DNA of 46,092 nt, taken from assembly GCA_014237965.1 (NCBI GenBank), contig JABABZ010000004.1, positions 1-46,092 of the forward strand. Direction: 5' to 3'. Numbering within the stretch: position 1 is the stretch's first letter; each line of letters begins with the position of its first letter. The translations under genes were made by a program, and so were the position numbers. This document shows positions 18,077-30,703 of the stretch, one piece after another. Source of the stretch: Phycisphaerales bacterium (lineage in GTDB: Bacteria; Planctomycetota; Phycisphaerae; Phycisphaerales; SM1A02). The notes under the pieces were generated by a model. That model made no database searches. It worked only from the letters and a program-made list of their open reading frames with translations, and was not told where the DNA came from.

Positions 18077-19807
18077 TCAAAGCGTCGGATGCAGTTTCGC
18101 GACGTCGCACCGTCGTTCGAGCTCACGTCCAAGTCGGCAGATCGTCCCTTCGTCGAACAGTCGTCCGATCAGGGTGAAGCCGTGTGGACGCCCCTCGTCG
18201 AAGACGACCGGTTGGACCAGCGCCGGATGGCCGGTCGCATTGGTGATCAGAAGGAGATTGGCCGCGAATGCGGGGGTGGCGAGCGCATCGACGGTGTCCA
18301 TGATTCCGGCCATGGCATCCATCACCTGCCGGCGAACACGCTCGGCCTGCACCGCTTCGATCGCCGGGATGAACCAGCTTCGTCTGAACGTGTTCGGCCA
18401 GGCCTGGCGCGACTGCCAGACCAGCGAATCGTCATCGCCGCTGCGGGTCAGTGATTCGAAGGCCGCGGCGGCTTCGGCATACAACGAGATCAGAAGTGAA
18501 TCGTACGGAAGGTCGGGGAGTTCGACCTCGACGAGTTCACAGCCGGCATCACGGAGATGTTCGAGTGCCGCACGGTCGGCGGGATTCGCGCTCTCGTACC
18601 AGGCCGGGTTCCAACCGATCCGAAGTCCCTCGACGCCCTGAGTCGCGTCGTCGGCGAACGGCACACCGACGCTCGACGCGTCTCGGGTGTCGAGGCCGTT
18701 GATGGTGGCGAGCACGAGTGCGGTGTCGCTCACGCTTCGGCAGATCGGTCCGATCTTGTCGAGGGACCAGCAGAGGCTCATGGCGCCCGCTCGGGAGACT
18801 CGTCCGAAGGTCGGACGCAGTCCGGTGGCACCACAGACCATCGCCGGAGAGATGATCGATCCCAGAGTTTCGGTCCCGAGGCCGAATGCCATGAGGCCGC
18901 CGACCGTACCACTCGCACTGCCCGCGCTTGATCCGCTGGAACCCTGCTTCAGATTCCAGGGATTGTTGGTTCGTCCGCCGAACCAGATGTCGCCGTAGGC
19001 CAGCGCGCCGACCGAGGTCTTCCCCAGCATCACGGCGCCGGCATCGTCGAGCTTCTCGATCACCGTGGCCGTCGTCCTGCCGATCCGGTCCTTGAACGGG
19101 GTGGCCCCCCAGGTCGCTCGGACCTCCGCGACGTCGAGGATGTCCTTGGCGCCGTAGGGAATTCCCTGCAGCGGGCCTCGGTCCCGGCCCTGTTTCCGTT
19201 CCGCGTCTGCGCGGCGTGCCTGCTCGATCGCGCGGTCGCCGGTGACGGTGATCATGCATTCCAGTTTTGGATCGAGCCGGTCGATGCGTTCGAGGTAGAT
19301 CCGGGTGAGTCTCTCGCTGGTGAGTTCGCCTCGCCTCATCCACGTGCAGAGATCTCCCACGGTCGAGAAGGCGATCACCTCGTCGTCGTCGGGAAGCGAT
19401 CCGGGGTTCGCCGCGACCAGCTCGGGATTGCCCGTCGAGGTCACGGGATCGAGTGCTCGATTCGGAGGCATCGCGCGGAAGACCGTGGCCGGGGCCAGTT
19501 CGTTCGGCATGGCGCCGGCATCGACCCGCGCCGCGAAGATCGCCATCTGCTCTCCGACCGTCGCCGCGACCGTCGCCCGTTCCTCTTCCGTGAATCGGAT
19601 TCCCGCGAGACGTTCGGCCGCCGCGATGATCGCCGGCGTGATGTTCGCGTCATCCGGTCCGCCCGGCCAGGCATTCGGCTCAGATTCTTCCTGTGGATCG
19701 ATGGCTCGACTTGCCGGTGCGGTCGTGGTCGCCGCCGCGAGCGGCAGTGCCGCGAGCGTGGCGGTGGAGATGAGGAGTCTGCGACGGTCGGGGTCGTGGT
19801 TGCTCAT
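18077..19807 (-). CDS. Amidase signature family protein with Tat-like signal
   Basis: SNHDPDRRRLLISTATLAALPLAAA twin-Arg leader; GSSGSSAGSASGTVGGLMAFGLGTETLGSI amidase signature; KDILDVAEV catalytic Lys region. Confidence 0.9.
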   Translation of the reverse strand: MSNHDPDRRRLLISTATLAALPLAAATTTAPASRAIDPQEESEPNAWPGGPDDANITPAIIAAAERLAGIRFTEEERATVAATVGEQMAIFAARVDAGAMPNELAPATVFRAMPPNRALDPVTSTGNPELVAANPGSLPDDDEVIAFSTVGDLCTWMRRGELTSERLTRIYLERIDRLDPKLECMITVTGDRAIEQARRADAERKQGRDRGPLQGIPYGAKDILDVAEVRATWGATPFKDRIGRTTATVIEKLDDAGAVMLGKTSVGALAYGDIWFGGRTNNPWNLKQGSSGSSAGSASGTVGGLMAFGLGTETLGSIISPAMVCGATGLRPTFGRVSRAGAMSLCWSLDKIGPICRSVSDTALVLATINGLDTRDASSVGVPFADDATQGVEGLRIGWNPAWYESANPADRAALEHLRDAGCELVEVELPDLPYDSLLISLYAEAAAAFESLTRSGDDDSLVWQSRQAWPNTFRRSWFIPAIEAVQAERVRRQVMDAMAGIMDTVDALATPAFAANLLLITNATGHPALVQPVVFDEGRPHGFTLIGRLFDEGTICRLGRELERRCDVAKLHPTL

Positions 19808-19852
19808 GTCTCCAGACTACCGAGGAGTCGAAGAGAGCCAGAGCCGAAGACG

Positions 19853-20068
19853 TCAGACCGGCGTCTTGAAGCCCATGGCCCGTACCACGCACCAACCGCT
19901 CCAGCCCTCGAAAGCCATGAAACCGCCGCCGATCAGCAAGCAGGCCCCGACGATGGCCGGAATGCCTTCAAGACCTCCGAAGACGAGGGTCAGCAATCCG
20001 GCGACGAGGCAGGAGAGTCCTGAAAGGAGTCGAATGGCCTTGCCTCGGGCATCGATGTTGCATTTCAT
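19853..20068 (-). CDS. Small DUF2892-like membrane protein
   Basis: MKCNIDARGKAIRLLSGLSCLVAGLL..GACLLIGGGFMAFEGWSGWCVVRAMGFKTP, characteristic two-TM DUF2892 layout. Confidence 0.75.
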   Translation of the reverse strand: MKCNIDARGKAIRLLSGLSCLVAGLLTLVFGGLEGIPAIVGACLLIGGGFMAFEGWSGWCVVRAMGFKTPV

Positions 20069-20077
20069 TCCCAAAGC

Positions 20078-20914
20078 CTATCCGTTGGCGTCGCGGTGGT
20101 CCTGCGCGAAGGTCCGCAGCGCCTCCAGATCCTCGACGCCCTCCGGGTAGCTGGGATCGAGCTTTTCGAGGGTCTCGCGGATCAACTGCGACACGAGGAC
20201 GTTGCGAACCCACTTGCGGTCGGCGGGGATCACGTACCAGGGCGCCTGCTTAGTCGAGCAGCGCTCCAGCATGTCCTCGTAGGCCTCCCGGTACTTCGGC
20301 CAGTCGGCACGGGCGGTGAAGTCGGACGGGCTCAGCTTCCAGTTCTTGCGTGGATCGTCGATCCGGGCGTTCAGGCGTTCGAACTGCTCGTCCCGAGAGA
20401 TGTGCAGGAAGCACTTCACGACCGAGGTCCCCTCGTCGTGCAGCATTCGTTCGAAGTCGTTGATGTGGTCGTAGCGACGCTTCCACACCGACTTCTCGAC
20501 GAGCTTCGCCACCCGCGCCACGAGGACGTCCTCGTAGTGGGATCGATTGAAGATCCCGATCCGTCCCCGACGGGGGGTGCGGGCGTGGGCGCGCCAGAGG
20601 TAGTCCTGGGCGATCTCGTGCGGCCCGGGGACGCCGAACTGGTGGATCTCGAAGGCGGCGGGGTTCACGCCGGTGAAGACCTTCCGGATCGTGCCGTCCT
20701 TGCCGGCGGTGTCCATGCCCTGGAGCACCAGCAGGATTGATCGTCGACCTTCCGCCCAGAGGCGTGCCTGCAGTTCGTCGATCCGTTCGACGTTCGAGGC
20801 GAGCAGCGATTCGCCATCCGCCTTCGAGTCGAGCCCCGCATCCTCCCGGCTGGGAATCTTCGAGAGGTCGGGTCGGTCTTCCGGCTTTACCCGGTACCGG
20901 TTCAGATCGATCAT
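20078..20914 (-). CDS. Polyphosphate kinase 2 family protein
   Basis: LVLQGMDTAGKDGTIRKVFTGVNPAAFEIHQFGVPGPHEIAQDYLWRAHARTPRRGRIGIFNRSHYEDVLVARV. Confidence 0.93.
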   Translation of the reverse strand: MIDLNRYRVKPEDRPDLSKIPSREDAGLDSKADGESLLASNVERIDELQARLWAEGRRSILLVLQGMDTAGKDGTIRKVFTGVNPAAFEIHQFGVPGPHEIAQDYLWRAHARTPRRGRIGIFNRSHYEDVLVARVAKLVEKSVWKRRYDHINDFERMLHDEGTSVVKCFLHISRDEQFERLNARIDDPRKNWKLSPSDFTARADWPKYREAYEDMLERCSTKQAPWYVIPADRKWVRNVLVSQLIRETLEKLDPSYPEGVEDLEALRTFAQDHRDANG

Positions 20915-20950
20915 GCCAGCTGCTCCAACGCCGCGGATCGGCAGGCGGAT

Positions 20951-22363
<1,413 letters not shown>

Positions 22364-22770
22364 GACCGGGGCATTCCTGACTGGGATGATTTCAGTGCCG
22401 TTTCGGGCCTGAAATGGAGTCGTGGACGGGACGAAGCGTGGACGGAGATCCTGGCCGATGGCCCGGAGAACTGGCAAGGTATGCGGAAGCGGCCTCCACC
22501 GGCGAGAAGCCGGGCCGGGAGCGTGCCAGTTTGGCAGCGATCAGCCTCCGATTCCGACCGGTTGGGCATCCCGGCAGATGATCGATCTGGATGCACCGAT
22601 GCTGGGAGAACCCCCCTCGATTCAAGTGACGGTCAGGAATCGCCGTTTCGGGCTCGAACGGGGCCGTCACACCGCCCTCGAACTCGATTCTTCGGGATCT
22701 GCGTCTGGGCAACAGATTCGCCTTCTCCGGCGGCGGTTCGGCACGCCGGTTGTTCCCTCTTCAAGACACC

Positions 22771-23253
22771 ATGGACTCCGTTGGCACGCCATTCTCGTCC
22801 ACACGCGCTTCAGCGGCACCCCGCCGATTGAACCTGCTGTTCTCCGCCACTTGGCGAGAGGGTGGACCGACGACGGAACTGCCCCGGTTGCTGGACCCCC
22901 TCGGGGTTCGATGCCTGGAGGCCAGATGCGGCCGAGATGCCGCCAGACTGGTCGAGCAGGAGGAAATCCACATCGCGCTGATCGACCTCGAACTCCCCAT
23001 GGAGGCCGATGGCGACAAGCGCGGGGCGGGCGAGAAGGTGCTTCAGATCCTTCGCAGAGTGGATCCAGCCCCTCCGGTCGTCCTCGTCCGTCCGGCTCAA
23101 CCGAGCCGGCGTGAGAGCGTCCGTGGTCTCAACGACGCCCTTCGAGAGGGTGTCTTCGCCGTACTCGACCGCCCTTTGGGCATCGAGACCATGCTCGAAA
23201 CCCTCCGCCGGGTGGTCCGGCGGCATTATTCGGATCAATGGCCGGTCGCCTGA
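22771..23253 (+). CDS. Degenerate response-regulator receiver domain protein
   Basis: Receiver-like layout with IALIDLELPM (phosphoacceptor-like Asp) and VFAVLDRPLGIETMLETLRRVVRR. N-terminal acidic pair and C-terminal Lys not conserved. Confidence 0.55.
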   Translation: MDSVGTPFSSTRASAAPRRLNLLFSATWREGGPTTELPRLLDPLGVRCLEARCGRDAARLVEQEEIHIALIDLELPMEADGDKRGAGEKVLQILRRVDPAPPVVLVRPAQPSRRESVRGLNDALREGVFAVLDRPLGIETMLETLRRVVRRHYSDQWPVA

Positions 23254-23353
23254 CCATGAGGCACCCTACGCGGGTGCGGCAGTCGAACCACCATCCGCCC
23301 GGCGTCGGACCGGGCAAGTCCATTTCCTGTTTTTCCTTCGGAGTGAAGAACCC

Positions 23354-23644
23354 ATGAACGTGCGACCGCTCGGCGACAAACTCATCGTCCGGCGTGAAGA
23401 GGCCGCGACCAAGACGGAGTCCGGAATCTTCCTGCCGGAATCCGCCAAGGACAAGCCCAAGACCGGCAAGGTCATTGCGCTTGGCAGCGGCAATCTGAAC
23501 AAGGACACCGGTGAATATCTTTCGTTCACCGTGAAGAAGGGCGACGCCGTCATCTTCAGTTCCTATGCCGGTACCGAAATCAAGATCGACGGTCAGGACT
23601 ACCTGATCATGACCGAGGACGACATCCTCGGAATCATCGACTGA
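23354..23644 (+). CDS. groES: Co-chaperonin GroES
   Basis: MNVRPLGDKLIVRREEAATKTESGIFLPESAKDKPKTGKVIALGSG...GTEIKIDGQDYLIMTEDDILGIID. Confidence 0.96.
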   Translation: MNVRPLGDKLIVRREEAATKTESGIFLPESAKDKPKTGKVIALGSGNLNKDTGEYLSFTVKKGDAVIFSSYAGTEIKIDGQDYLIMTEDDILGIID

Positions 23645-23687
23645 CGCTCTGCGTCGATGCGGGATGGTCCCGCGAGGAGTGGAATCC

Positions 23688-23888
23688 GTGAATGCCGATC
23701 AGCTTCGAAAAGCGTTCTCCAACCTGAACGGTCGGGACCTTCGAATCGAATTCGAAAGTGCCGAAACGCTTCTGGTTCGAAATGCCTTGCTGATCCCCTC
23801 CGAGCAGGACGACCTGCTCAAGGTCACCGACGGTTCGCACGAGTACATCATCGAATGCGAACGGGTCGCCTGGGTCGAGATCGGCTGA
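23688..23888 (+). CDS. Small (66 aa) uncharacterised protein between groES and groEL
   Basis: GTG start 8 nt after AGGAG (23675-23679); VNADQLRKAFSNLNGRDLRIEFESAETLLVRNALLIPSEQDDLLKVTDGSHEYIIECERVAWVEIG*; intergenic gaps of about 43 and 70 nt. Confidence 0.7.
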   Translation: MNADQLRKAFSNLNGRDLRIEFESAETLLVRNALLIPSEQDDLLKVTDGSHEYIIECERVAWVEIG

Positions 23889-23958
23889 CGAACCCGAGTG
23901 AGAAACCCCTCGTCGCCGGCGTCGAAAGCCGGGACGAATTTGAATGCAAGGAACAACC

Positions 23959-25605
<1,647 letters not shown>

Positions 25606-25659
25606 TCCGAAGACGAACTCGTCGGAAGAGTGGCCGGCGGGTTCAGAGTCAGTGAAATC

Positions 25660-25697
25660 GACGCCCGGGCGAGAATTCTCGTCCGGGCGTCTTTCTT
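25660..25697 (+). terminator. Intrinsic terminator downstream of groEL
   Basis: GACGCCCGGGCGAGAA/TTCTCGTCCGGGCGTC (16-bp arms, one G-U) followed by TTTCTT. Confidence 0.85.
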
Positions 25698-25712
25698 GCC
25701 AGGAGATTCAAC

Positions 25713-26090
25713 ATGCCTTTCGGAGGTGGTGGTGGCGGTGGACTGGGAGCGATCGGGATGTTCATCCTGCCGATCTCGATCGCCGCGATGTTCTTCCGGC
25801 AGCCATCAGGACCGGTGTCGAAACTGATCAAGGCAGGGGCCGTCGATCCGGAGACCGCCCGGCGGCCGGAGGGAATCGACATTCCACGGCCGTTCATTCT
25901 CGAGCCCGCGCTCAAGCGTCGCATCGTCCAACGGACCTCCGATGGGCGGTACTGGGTCGACCTTCCGCGGAATCGTCGGTATCGAATCCAACTCGCGGTC
26001 ATCGGCGGCGTCGTGGTCTTTGCGCTCGGGGCGGCCGCCTGGGCGCTCTGGCCCCATATCGGCCCACTGCCCGCCGGGAGTGATCGATGA
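25713..26090 (+). CDS. Small membrane protein with poly-Gly N-terminus, unknown function
   Basis: MPFGGGGGGGLGAIGMFILPISIAAMFF and a C-terminal TM segment (IQLAVIGGVVVFALGAAAWALW); ATGA overlap with next gene. Confidence 0.65.
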   Translation: MPFGGGGGGGLGAIGMFILPISIAAMFFRQPSGPVSKLIKAGAVDPETARRPEGIDIPRPFILEPALKRRIVQRTSDGRYWVDLPRNRRYRIQLAVIGGVVVFALGAAAWALWPHIGPLPAGSDR

Positions 26091-26398
26091 CCATCTTCGA
26101 TCAAGCGATTCCGTCGTGGGTCGGGTGGGTCTGCGTGTGGATGGTGTTCGCGAGCCTCGTGGCATTGATCGCGCAGGGTCGGGACAAGAGGGCGGCTCGA
26201 GCCGGACGTCGTAGAACATCGGAGCGAACCCTCCATCTGCTGGAGTTGGTCGGGGGCTGGCCCGGGGCGCTCGTCGGAATGTTCTTGTTTCACCACAAGA
26301 TCCGGAAGCCGTCCTACTTCCTGGTGACGGCGATCATCATCGCCGCCTGGATCGCGGTCGCGATCTGGTGGTCCGGGGTTCTCTCGAATTCTTCTTAG
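26087..26398 (+). CDS. DUF1294 family membrane protein
   Basis: RTSERTLHLLELVGGWPGALVGMFLFHHKIRKPSYF is the DUF1294 signature; ends in TAG. Confidence 0.85.
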   Translation: MTIFDQAIPSWVGWVCVWMVFASLVALIAQGRDKRAARAGRRRTSERTLHLLELVGGWPGALVGMFLFHHKIRKPSYFLVTAIIIAAWIAVAIWWSGVLSNSS

Positions 26399-26457
26399 AG
26401 CGTCACGTCTCGGTGGGCGGCCGTCGTGGCCACCGATGGGGTCGAACGACCCGCCGA

Positions 26458-27606
26458 CTACTTGTTACCCATGACGTCCCGACCGAAGAGGCCGTCGGTG
26501 GTGAGGACGTGATAACTCGTGTTCACGAGGGTGTCGTAGGAGTACTCGCCGTAGTACCCGTCGGCACCCCATTGCGTGTCGCGGCTCCACAAACCGGTCT
26601 GGCACTCGCCGGCGGTGGACGCCTGGCAGAGATTGCAGCTGTTGTTGGCCTCGGCCATCGTCTGAGCCCGGGTGTCACCTTCCATCGCGTCGCTGACGCC
26701 GACCATCGCGACGTGACCGTCGAAGAAAAGGGTGACCGGCATCGAGTTGTAGCCCTGATTGAACATCCAGCTCGGATCATCGCCTTCCGAAAAGCCGGGG
26801 TTGAAGCCGGTCTCCGTGTTCTGAAGCCAGTGGTGCTCGATCATTCGCGTCTTGAGATCGGGGAATCGGCACTGGCCCGCGGCGGGTGACCTGAAGGCCG
26901 CGGGCATCGATCGCGGGTTCCTCCAGCCACAATGGCTGTGAACTTCCGGATTGAACATGGCGGCGCCGCTCCAGACGTAGCTGGACCAGGTGATCTTCGG
27001 GTCATTCGGGTCGAGATAGAACTCGCTGGCCTGATCGAAGAAGGGCTCGACTGCCTCAAGGGCGTAGGTGTCCTTGGGGGCCCAGAACACGGGGTCGTAG
27101 AAGCGGGAGCCGACGTACGAGTTGAAGGCCTTGCCGTTGGGCGTTCGGAATCCGCCGAACTTGTAGATCGGAACGTTGTAGGAGATCGGCTGATAGATCG
27201 TGTGGAAGAAGATGCTCCACGCAAGGGGGTCGCCGGCATACGGCGGGCACAGATCACCGCCGCACCAGGCAGCCCAGGTATCACCGTTCTGATCCGTTCC
27301 AGCCACCGCTTGCGCCATGCAGGCCACGGTGCTGTTGTAGAGAACGGGGTCCGCATTCTCCACCAGCCCGATGTCATCGGGAACGGATGTGAATTGTCGG
27401 CCACCCCAATCAGCGCCATAAGTGTCGTTGGCGATACCGAGGTTTCGGAGATTTGCCGATGACTGGGTCACCCGCGCGGCATCCCGGGCCTTCCCGATGG
27501 CGGGTAGGAGAATGGCGATCAGCAGGGCGATGATCGAAATCACCACCAAGAGCTCGACGATCGTGAAGCCTGGCGATCGGAGTTGGTTGAACTTGGGCGT
27601 TGGCAT
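26458..27606 (-). CDS. Prepilin-like (type II pseudopilin) protein, copy 1
   Basis: [45 protein letters not shown]-methylation/cleavage motif; [29 protein letters not shown] near the end. Confidence 0.88.
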   Translation of the reverse strand: MPTPKFNQLRSPGFTIVELLVVISIIALLIAILLPAIGKARDAARVTQSSANLRNLGIANDTYGADWGGRQFTSVPDDIGLVENADPVLYNSTVACMAQAVAGTDQNGDTWAAWCGGDLCPPYAGDPLAWSIFFHTIYQPISYNVPIYKFGGFRTPNGKAFNSYVGSRFYDPVFWAPKDTYALEAVEPFFDQASEFYLDPNDPKITWSSYVWSGAAMFNPEVHSHCGWRNPRSMPAAFRSPAAGQCRFPDLKTRMIEHHWLQNTETGFNPGFSEGDDPSWMFNQGYNSMPVTLFFDGHVAMVGVSDAMEGDTRAQTMAEANNSCNLCQASTAGECQTGLWSRDTQWGADGYYGEYSYDTLVNTSYHVLTTDGLFGRDVMGNK

Positions 27607-27825
27607 CGGGGTCGGACCTCGTCGTGAGTGGCGAATCAGCATCCTGTGGGTACCCACAGCTGGCCATTCGTTCCCTCAAGATAGACCATCTCCAGCGGCT
27701 TCGGAAGCGACGAATGGCGGGTTTTCACGCCGAGACACCGCTCTGGTGCAGGAAGGCGGGTTTCACGTCTGTATAAGTCGGTCGAGCGGGGCCGAACGGC
27801 GGAGTATTCAGCTTTTGGAAAAAGA

Positions 27826-27860
27826 AATCGGGCCGGTCTCTGAGTGGGACCGGCCCGATT
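27826..27860 (-). terminator. Intrinsic terminator downstream of pseudopilin copy 2 (minus strand)
   Basis: AATCGGGCCGGTC-N9-GACCGGCCCGATT; minus strand continues TTCTTTTTCC. Confidence 0.85.
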
Positions 27861-27931
27861 GGATTCTGTCTTCGATCCACTTTCGATCTGCAGCCGTGCC
27901 GTTGTGGGCTCGACTGCAGATCAGTGGTCGA

Positions 27932-29074
27932 TCACTTCTTGCCAAACACGTCACGGCCGAGAAGGCCATCGGTGGTGAGGATGACGGCGCTGGTATCGAC
28001 CAGCGTGTCATAGCTGAGGCTGCCGTAGTAACCGTTGGTACCCTTGGGCGTATCACGACTCCAGAGTCCGGTCTGGCAATCGCCATTGCCGTCGCAGTTG
28101 CCGCAGACGTCGTTGGCTTCGGCCTGCGTCGTTGCACGAGTGTCGCCTTCCATGAAGTCACTCGTACCGATCATGGCGACGTGACCGTCGAAGAATGCAG
28201 TCATGGGCTTCGAGTTGTAGCCATGGTTGAACATCCAGCTCGGGTCGGAGCCACCGAATGACGGGTTCGCGTCGGTCTCGACGTTCTGCAGCCAGTGATG
28301 CTCGATCATGCGGACCTTGAGATCCGGGAATCGACACTGACCGATCGAGGGGCTTCGGAATGCACCGGGGAAGTTGTTGCCGTAGGGGCTGGTGTAGCCA
28401 CAGTGGCTGAGCACTTCCGGGGCCCACATCGCCGCGGGGCTCCAGACGTAACTGGAGTACGCGATGACCTGGCTCGAGGAGTTCTCGGGGCTGTAGGGGT
28501 TGAACTCATCGGGGTAGTTGAAGAAGGGCTCCGCGATTCGCAGCGGATAGGTGTCCTTGGGGGCCCAGAACACGGGGTCGTACCAGCGGTCGCCGACGTA
28601 GCTGGCGAAAGCCTTGCAGGTGGGGACGCGGAATGAACCGAAGTCGCCACCGCTGAAGCCGTAGGCCTGGAAGACGTAGTAGAAGCAACCGTTCCAGTAA
28701 CCGGCATCACCGGGGAAGCCGTTGCAGAGGCTGCCAGCACACCACCAGCCCCAGAGGCGTCCGAGGTAGTCGTAGCCGACGAGCTGCTGCGGCATGCAGG
28801 CGATCTGGTTGTTGTAATCGACGGGTCCGAGGCCGTTCGCGAAGGCGAGGCCCATGTCGTCAGGAAGCGCGGTGAACTGTCGGTCACCCCAGTCAGCGCC
28901 ATACGTATCGTTGGCAACCGAGAGGTTTCGAAGGTTCGCGGCGGACTGCGTGACGCGTGCGGCGTCTCGAGCCTTGCCGATGGCCGGCAACAGAATGGCA
29001 ATGAGCAGTGCGATGATCGAGATCACCACCAGCAGCTCGACAATAGTGAAGCCTGGACGATTCTTTTGCTTCAT
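27932..29074 (-). CDS. Prepilin-like (type II pseudopilin) protein, copy 2
   Basis: [51 protein letters not shown]; paralogous to 26458-27606 throughout. Confidence 0.88.
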   Translation of the reverse strand: MKQKNRPGFTIVELLVVISIIALLIAILLPAIGKARDAARVTQSAANLRNLSVANDTYGADWGDRQFTALPDDMGLAFANGLGPVDYNNQIACMPQQLVGYDYLGRLWGWWCAGSLCNGFPGDAGYWNGCFYYVFQAYGFSGGDFGSFRVPTCKAFASYVGDRWYDPVFWAPKDTYPLRIAEPFFNYPDEFNPYSPENSSSQVIAYSSYVWSPAAMWAPEVLSHCGYTSPYGNNFPGAFRSPSIGQCRFPDLKVRMIEHHWLQNVETDANPSFGGSDPSWMFNHGYNSKPMTAFFDGHVAMIGTSDFMEGDTRATTQAEANDVCGNCDGNGDCQTGLWSRDTPKGTNGYYGSLSYDTLVDTSAVILTTDGLLGRDVFGKK

Positions 29075-29569
29075 GATTGAAGACTCCGTTTCTGGCTTGC
29101 CCGGTTGCACACCGACAAACACTTCCGTGAAAGTGGAATGGGGACTGTGGAATCAGGCGGAGAAATGTGTGCAATGCCTGATTGTGGAAGCCCGTGTAGT
29201 TCAAAAGATACCGGATCTGATGCGAATCTCAACCAGCCAACTGCAAAAGTGGATGATTCGTTCGTTGCCGCGACGACGCTTCGTCCGCCGCTGAGTGTGC
29301 ATGAGAGACCGATAAAAAGTACCTCAGGTCAAAAGAAGAGTGGAATTTGTCCGAACGGAATGATGTTGCCTCGGAGTCGAGGCGTCGGGAGGCCCAGGGG
29401 AGATATGAAGAGGGGGCCTCCGCTCTCCTCATGAGTTCGCTCACGAGCGCGGAAAGTTCCCCGATTCTCGCATCTAAGTGCATATTGGGACGGCACTTTG
29501 AGGTTCTCGGGGGTCTGGCCTGCTGGCTGGCGGGGTCACGCGGAGGCCTGTCCGGCTATGTTTCGCCGG

Positions 29570-30703
29570 ATGCCAGAAACCCGCACGTCATCTGATCGCG
29601 GACCGAGCCTGGTGGGGACCTGGTCGTTCTCCCTGGCGGCAATCGAGTCGGCATGGAGCATCCTCCTTGGCGGCAACTCGTCCCAGGATGATCGGGCGGC
29701 GGGTGATTCCGAGTCGAATTCATGCGTGCTCGATGCGATCGAGGCTGCCTGTCGGCATGCCGATCTCGATCAGGGCGTCGACAGCGTCGGGATCGGGGGG
29801 CTTCCGGATTCCAGCGGCCGCATGAGTCTCGATGGAGCCATCATGGAATCCCCAGTCCGATTCGCCGGGGTCGCCGCGCTTCGTCGTCATCTTCATCCGG
29901 TTTCCGTGGCCCGTCTGGTGATGGAGCGGACCGAGCACACGTTGCTGTGCGGAGACGACGCCGATGAATTCGCGGACCGCCATGCCGCGACGGCTCGGGA
30001 TCTGCTCTCGGACGAGGCCAGAGAAGCCTTCGAGAAATGGAAGGCGTCCCGCCGGGATGGCTCCGCCGACCCGATCGATCAGAGCAAGGATGGATCGCTC
30101 CTGGGTCTTCGTCCGCTCGACCCTGGCCTTGGCGGCGAATCCGCCGGAAGACTCTTCCGTCCGAACACCGGCCGGGAAGGGGCGGCGCCAGCGGGACATG
30201 ACACGATCGGCGTGCTCGGTCGCGACGCGGCCGGCAACCTCGCCGCGGGCTGCTCCACCAGCGGACTGCCATTCAAGGTCCCCGGGCGGGTCGGAGATTC
30301 GCCGATCGCGGGCCATGGCCTCTTCGTGCAGCCCGAGGTGGGATCCGCCACGGCGACGGGAACCGGCGAGTTGATTTCAGGAATCTGTGCGAGTTTCGTG
30401 GCGGTCGAGACGCTCCGCCGGGGAGGGACGCTTCTGGACGCGGTGCGCGAAGTCATGTTGCGGATCGATGAGCTCGGGCCATTGCGGCCGCATCATCAAG
30501 TGGCGGTGATCGTGATGGATGCCTTCGGCAACGTCGCCTCCGGCGCCTACCGGCCGGGATTCCTCATCGCGACCCGCGACGAAGGAGGCGGTAGGGTGTC
30601 CGGTCCCGATCTGGTCCATCGTCCCGAGGATGACGGACTCCCGGAATCCGCTCGCGACGGTCTGGCGAAGAACGACCGCCAGGAATCAAAGGACGACCCA
30701 TGA
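29570..30703 (+). CDS. N4-(beta-N-acetylglucosaminyl)-L-asparaginase-like Ntn hydrolase
   Basis: VDSVGIGGLPDSSGRMSLDGAIM; HDTIGVLGRDAAGNLAAGCSTSGLPFKVPGRVGDSPIAGHGLF (autocleavage Thr region); TGTGELI. Start uncertain (29558 or 29570). Confidence 0.85.
   Translation: MPETRTSSDRGPSLVGTWSFSLAAIESAWSILLGGNSSQDDRAAGDSESNSCVLDAIEAACRHADLDQGVDSVGIGGLPDSSGRMSLDGAIMESPVRFAGVAALRRHLHPVSVARLVMERTEHTLLCGDDADEFADRHAATARDLLSDEAREAFEKWKASRRDGSADPIDQSKDGSLLGLRPLDPGLGGESAGRLFRPNTGREGAAPAGHDTIGVLGRDAAGNLAAGCSTSGLPFKVPGRVGDSPIAGHGLFVQPEVGSATATGTGELISGICASFVAVETLRRGGTLLDAVREVMLRIDELGPLRPHHQVAVIVMDAFGNVASGAYRPGFLIATRDEGGGRVSGPDLVHRPEDDGLPESARDGLAKNDRQESKDDP

Noticed and set aside
22422-23114. 230-aa + strand ORF overlapping the asnS start and the receiver gene
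   Set aside because: Overlaps in a different frame the better-supported receiver ORF and shows no recognisable motif.
23254-23353. CIRCE/HrcA operator upstream of groES
   Set aside because: No TTAGCACTC-N9-GAGTGCTAA-like inverted repeat was found by eye.
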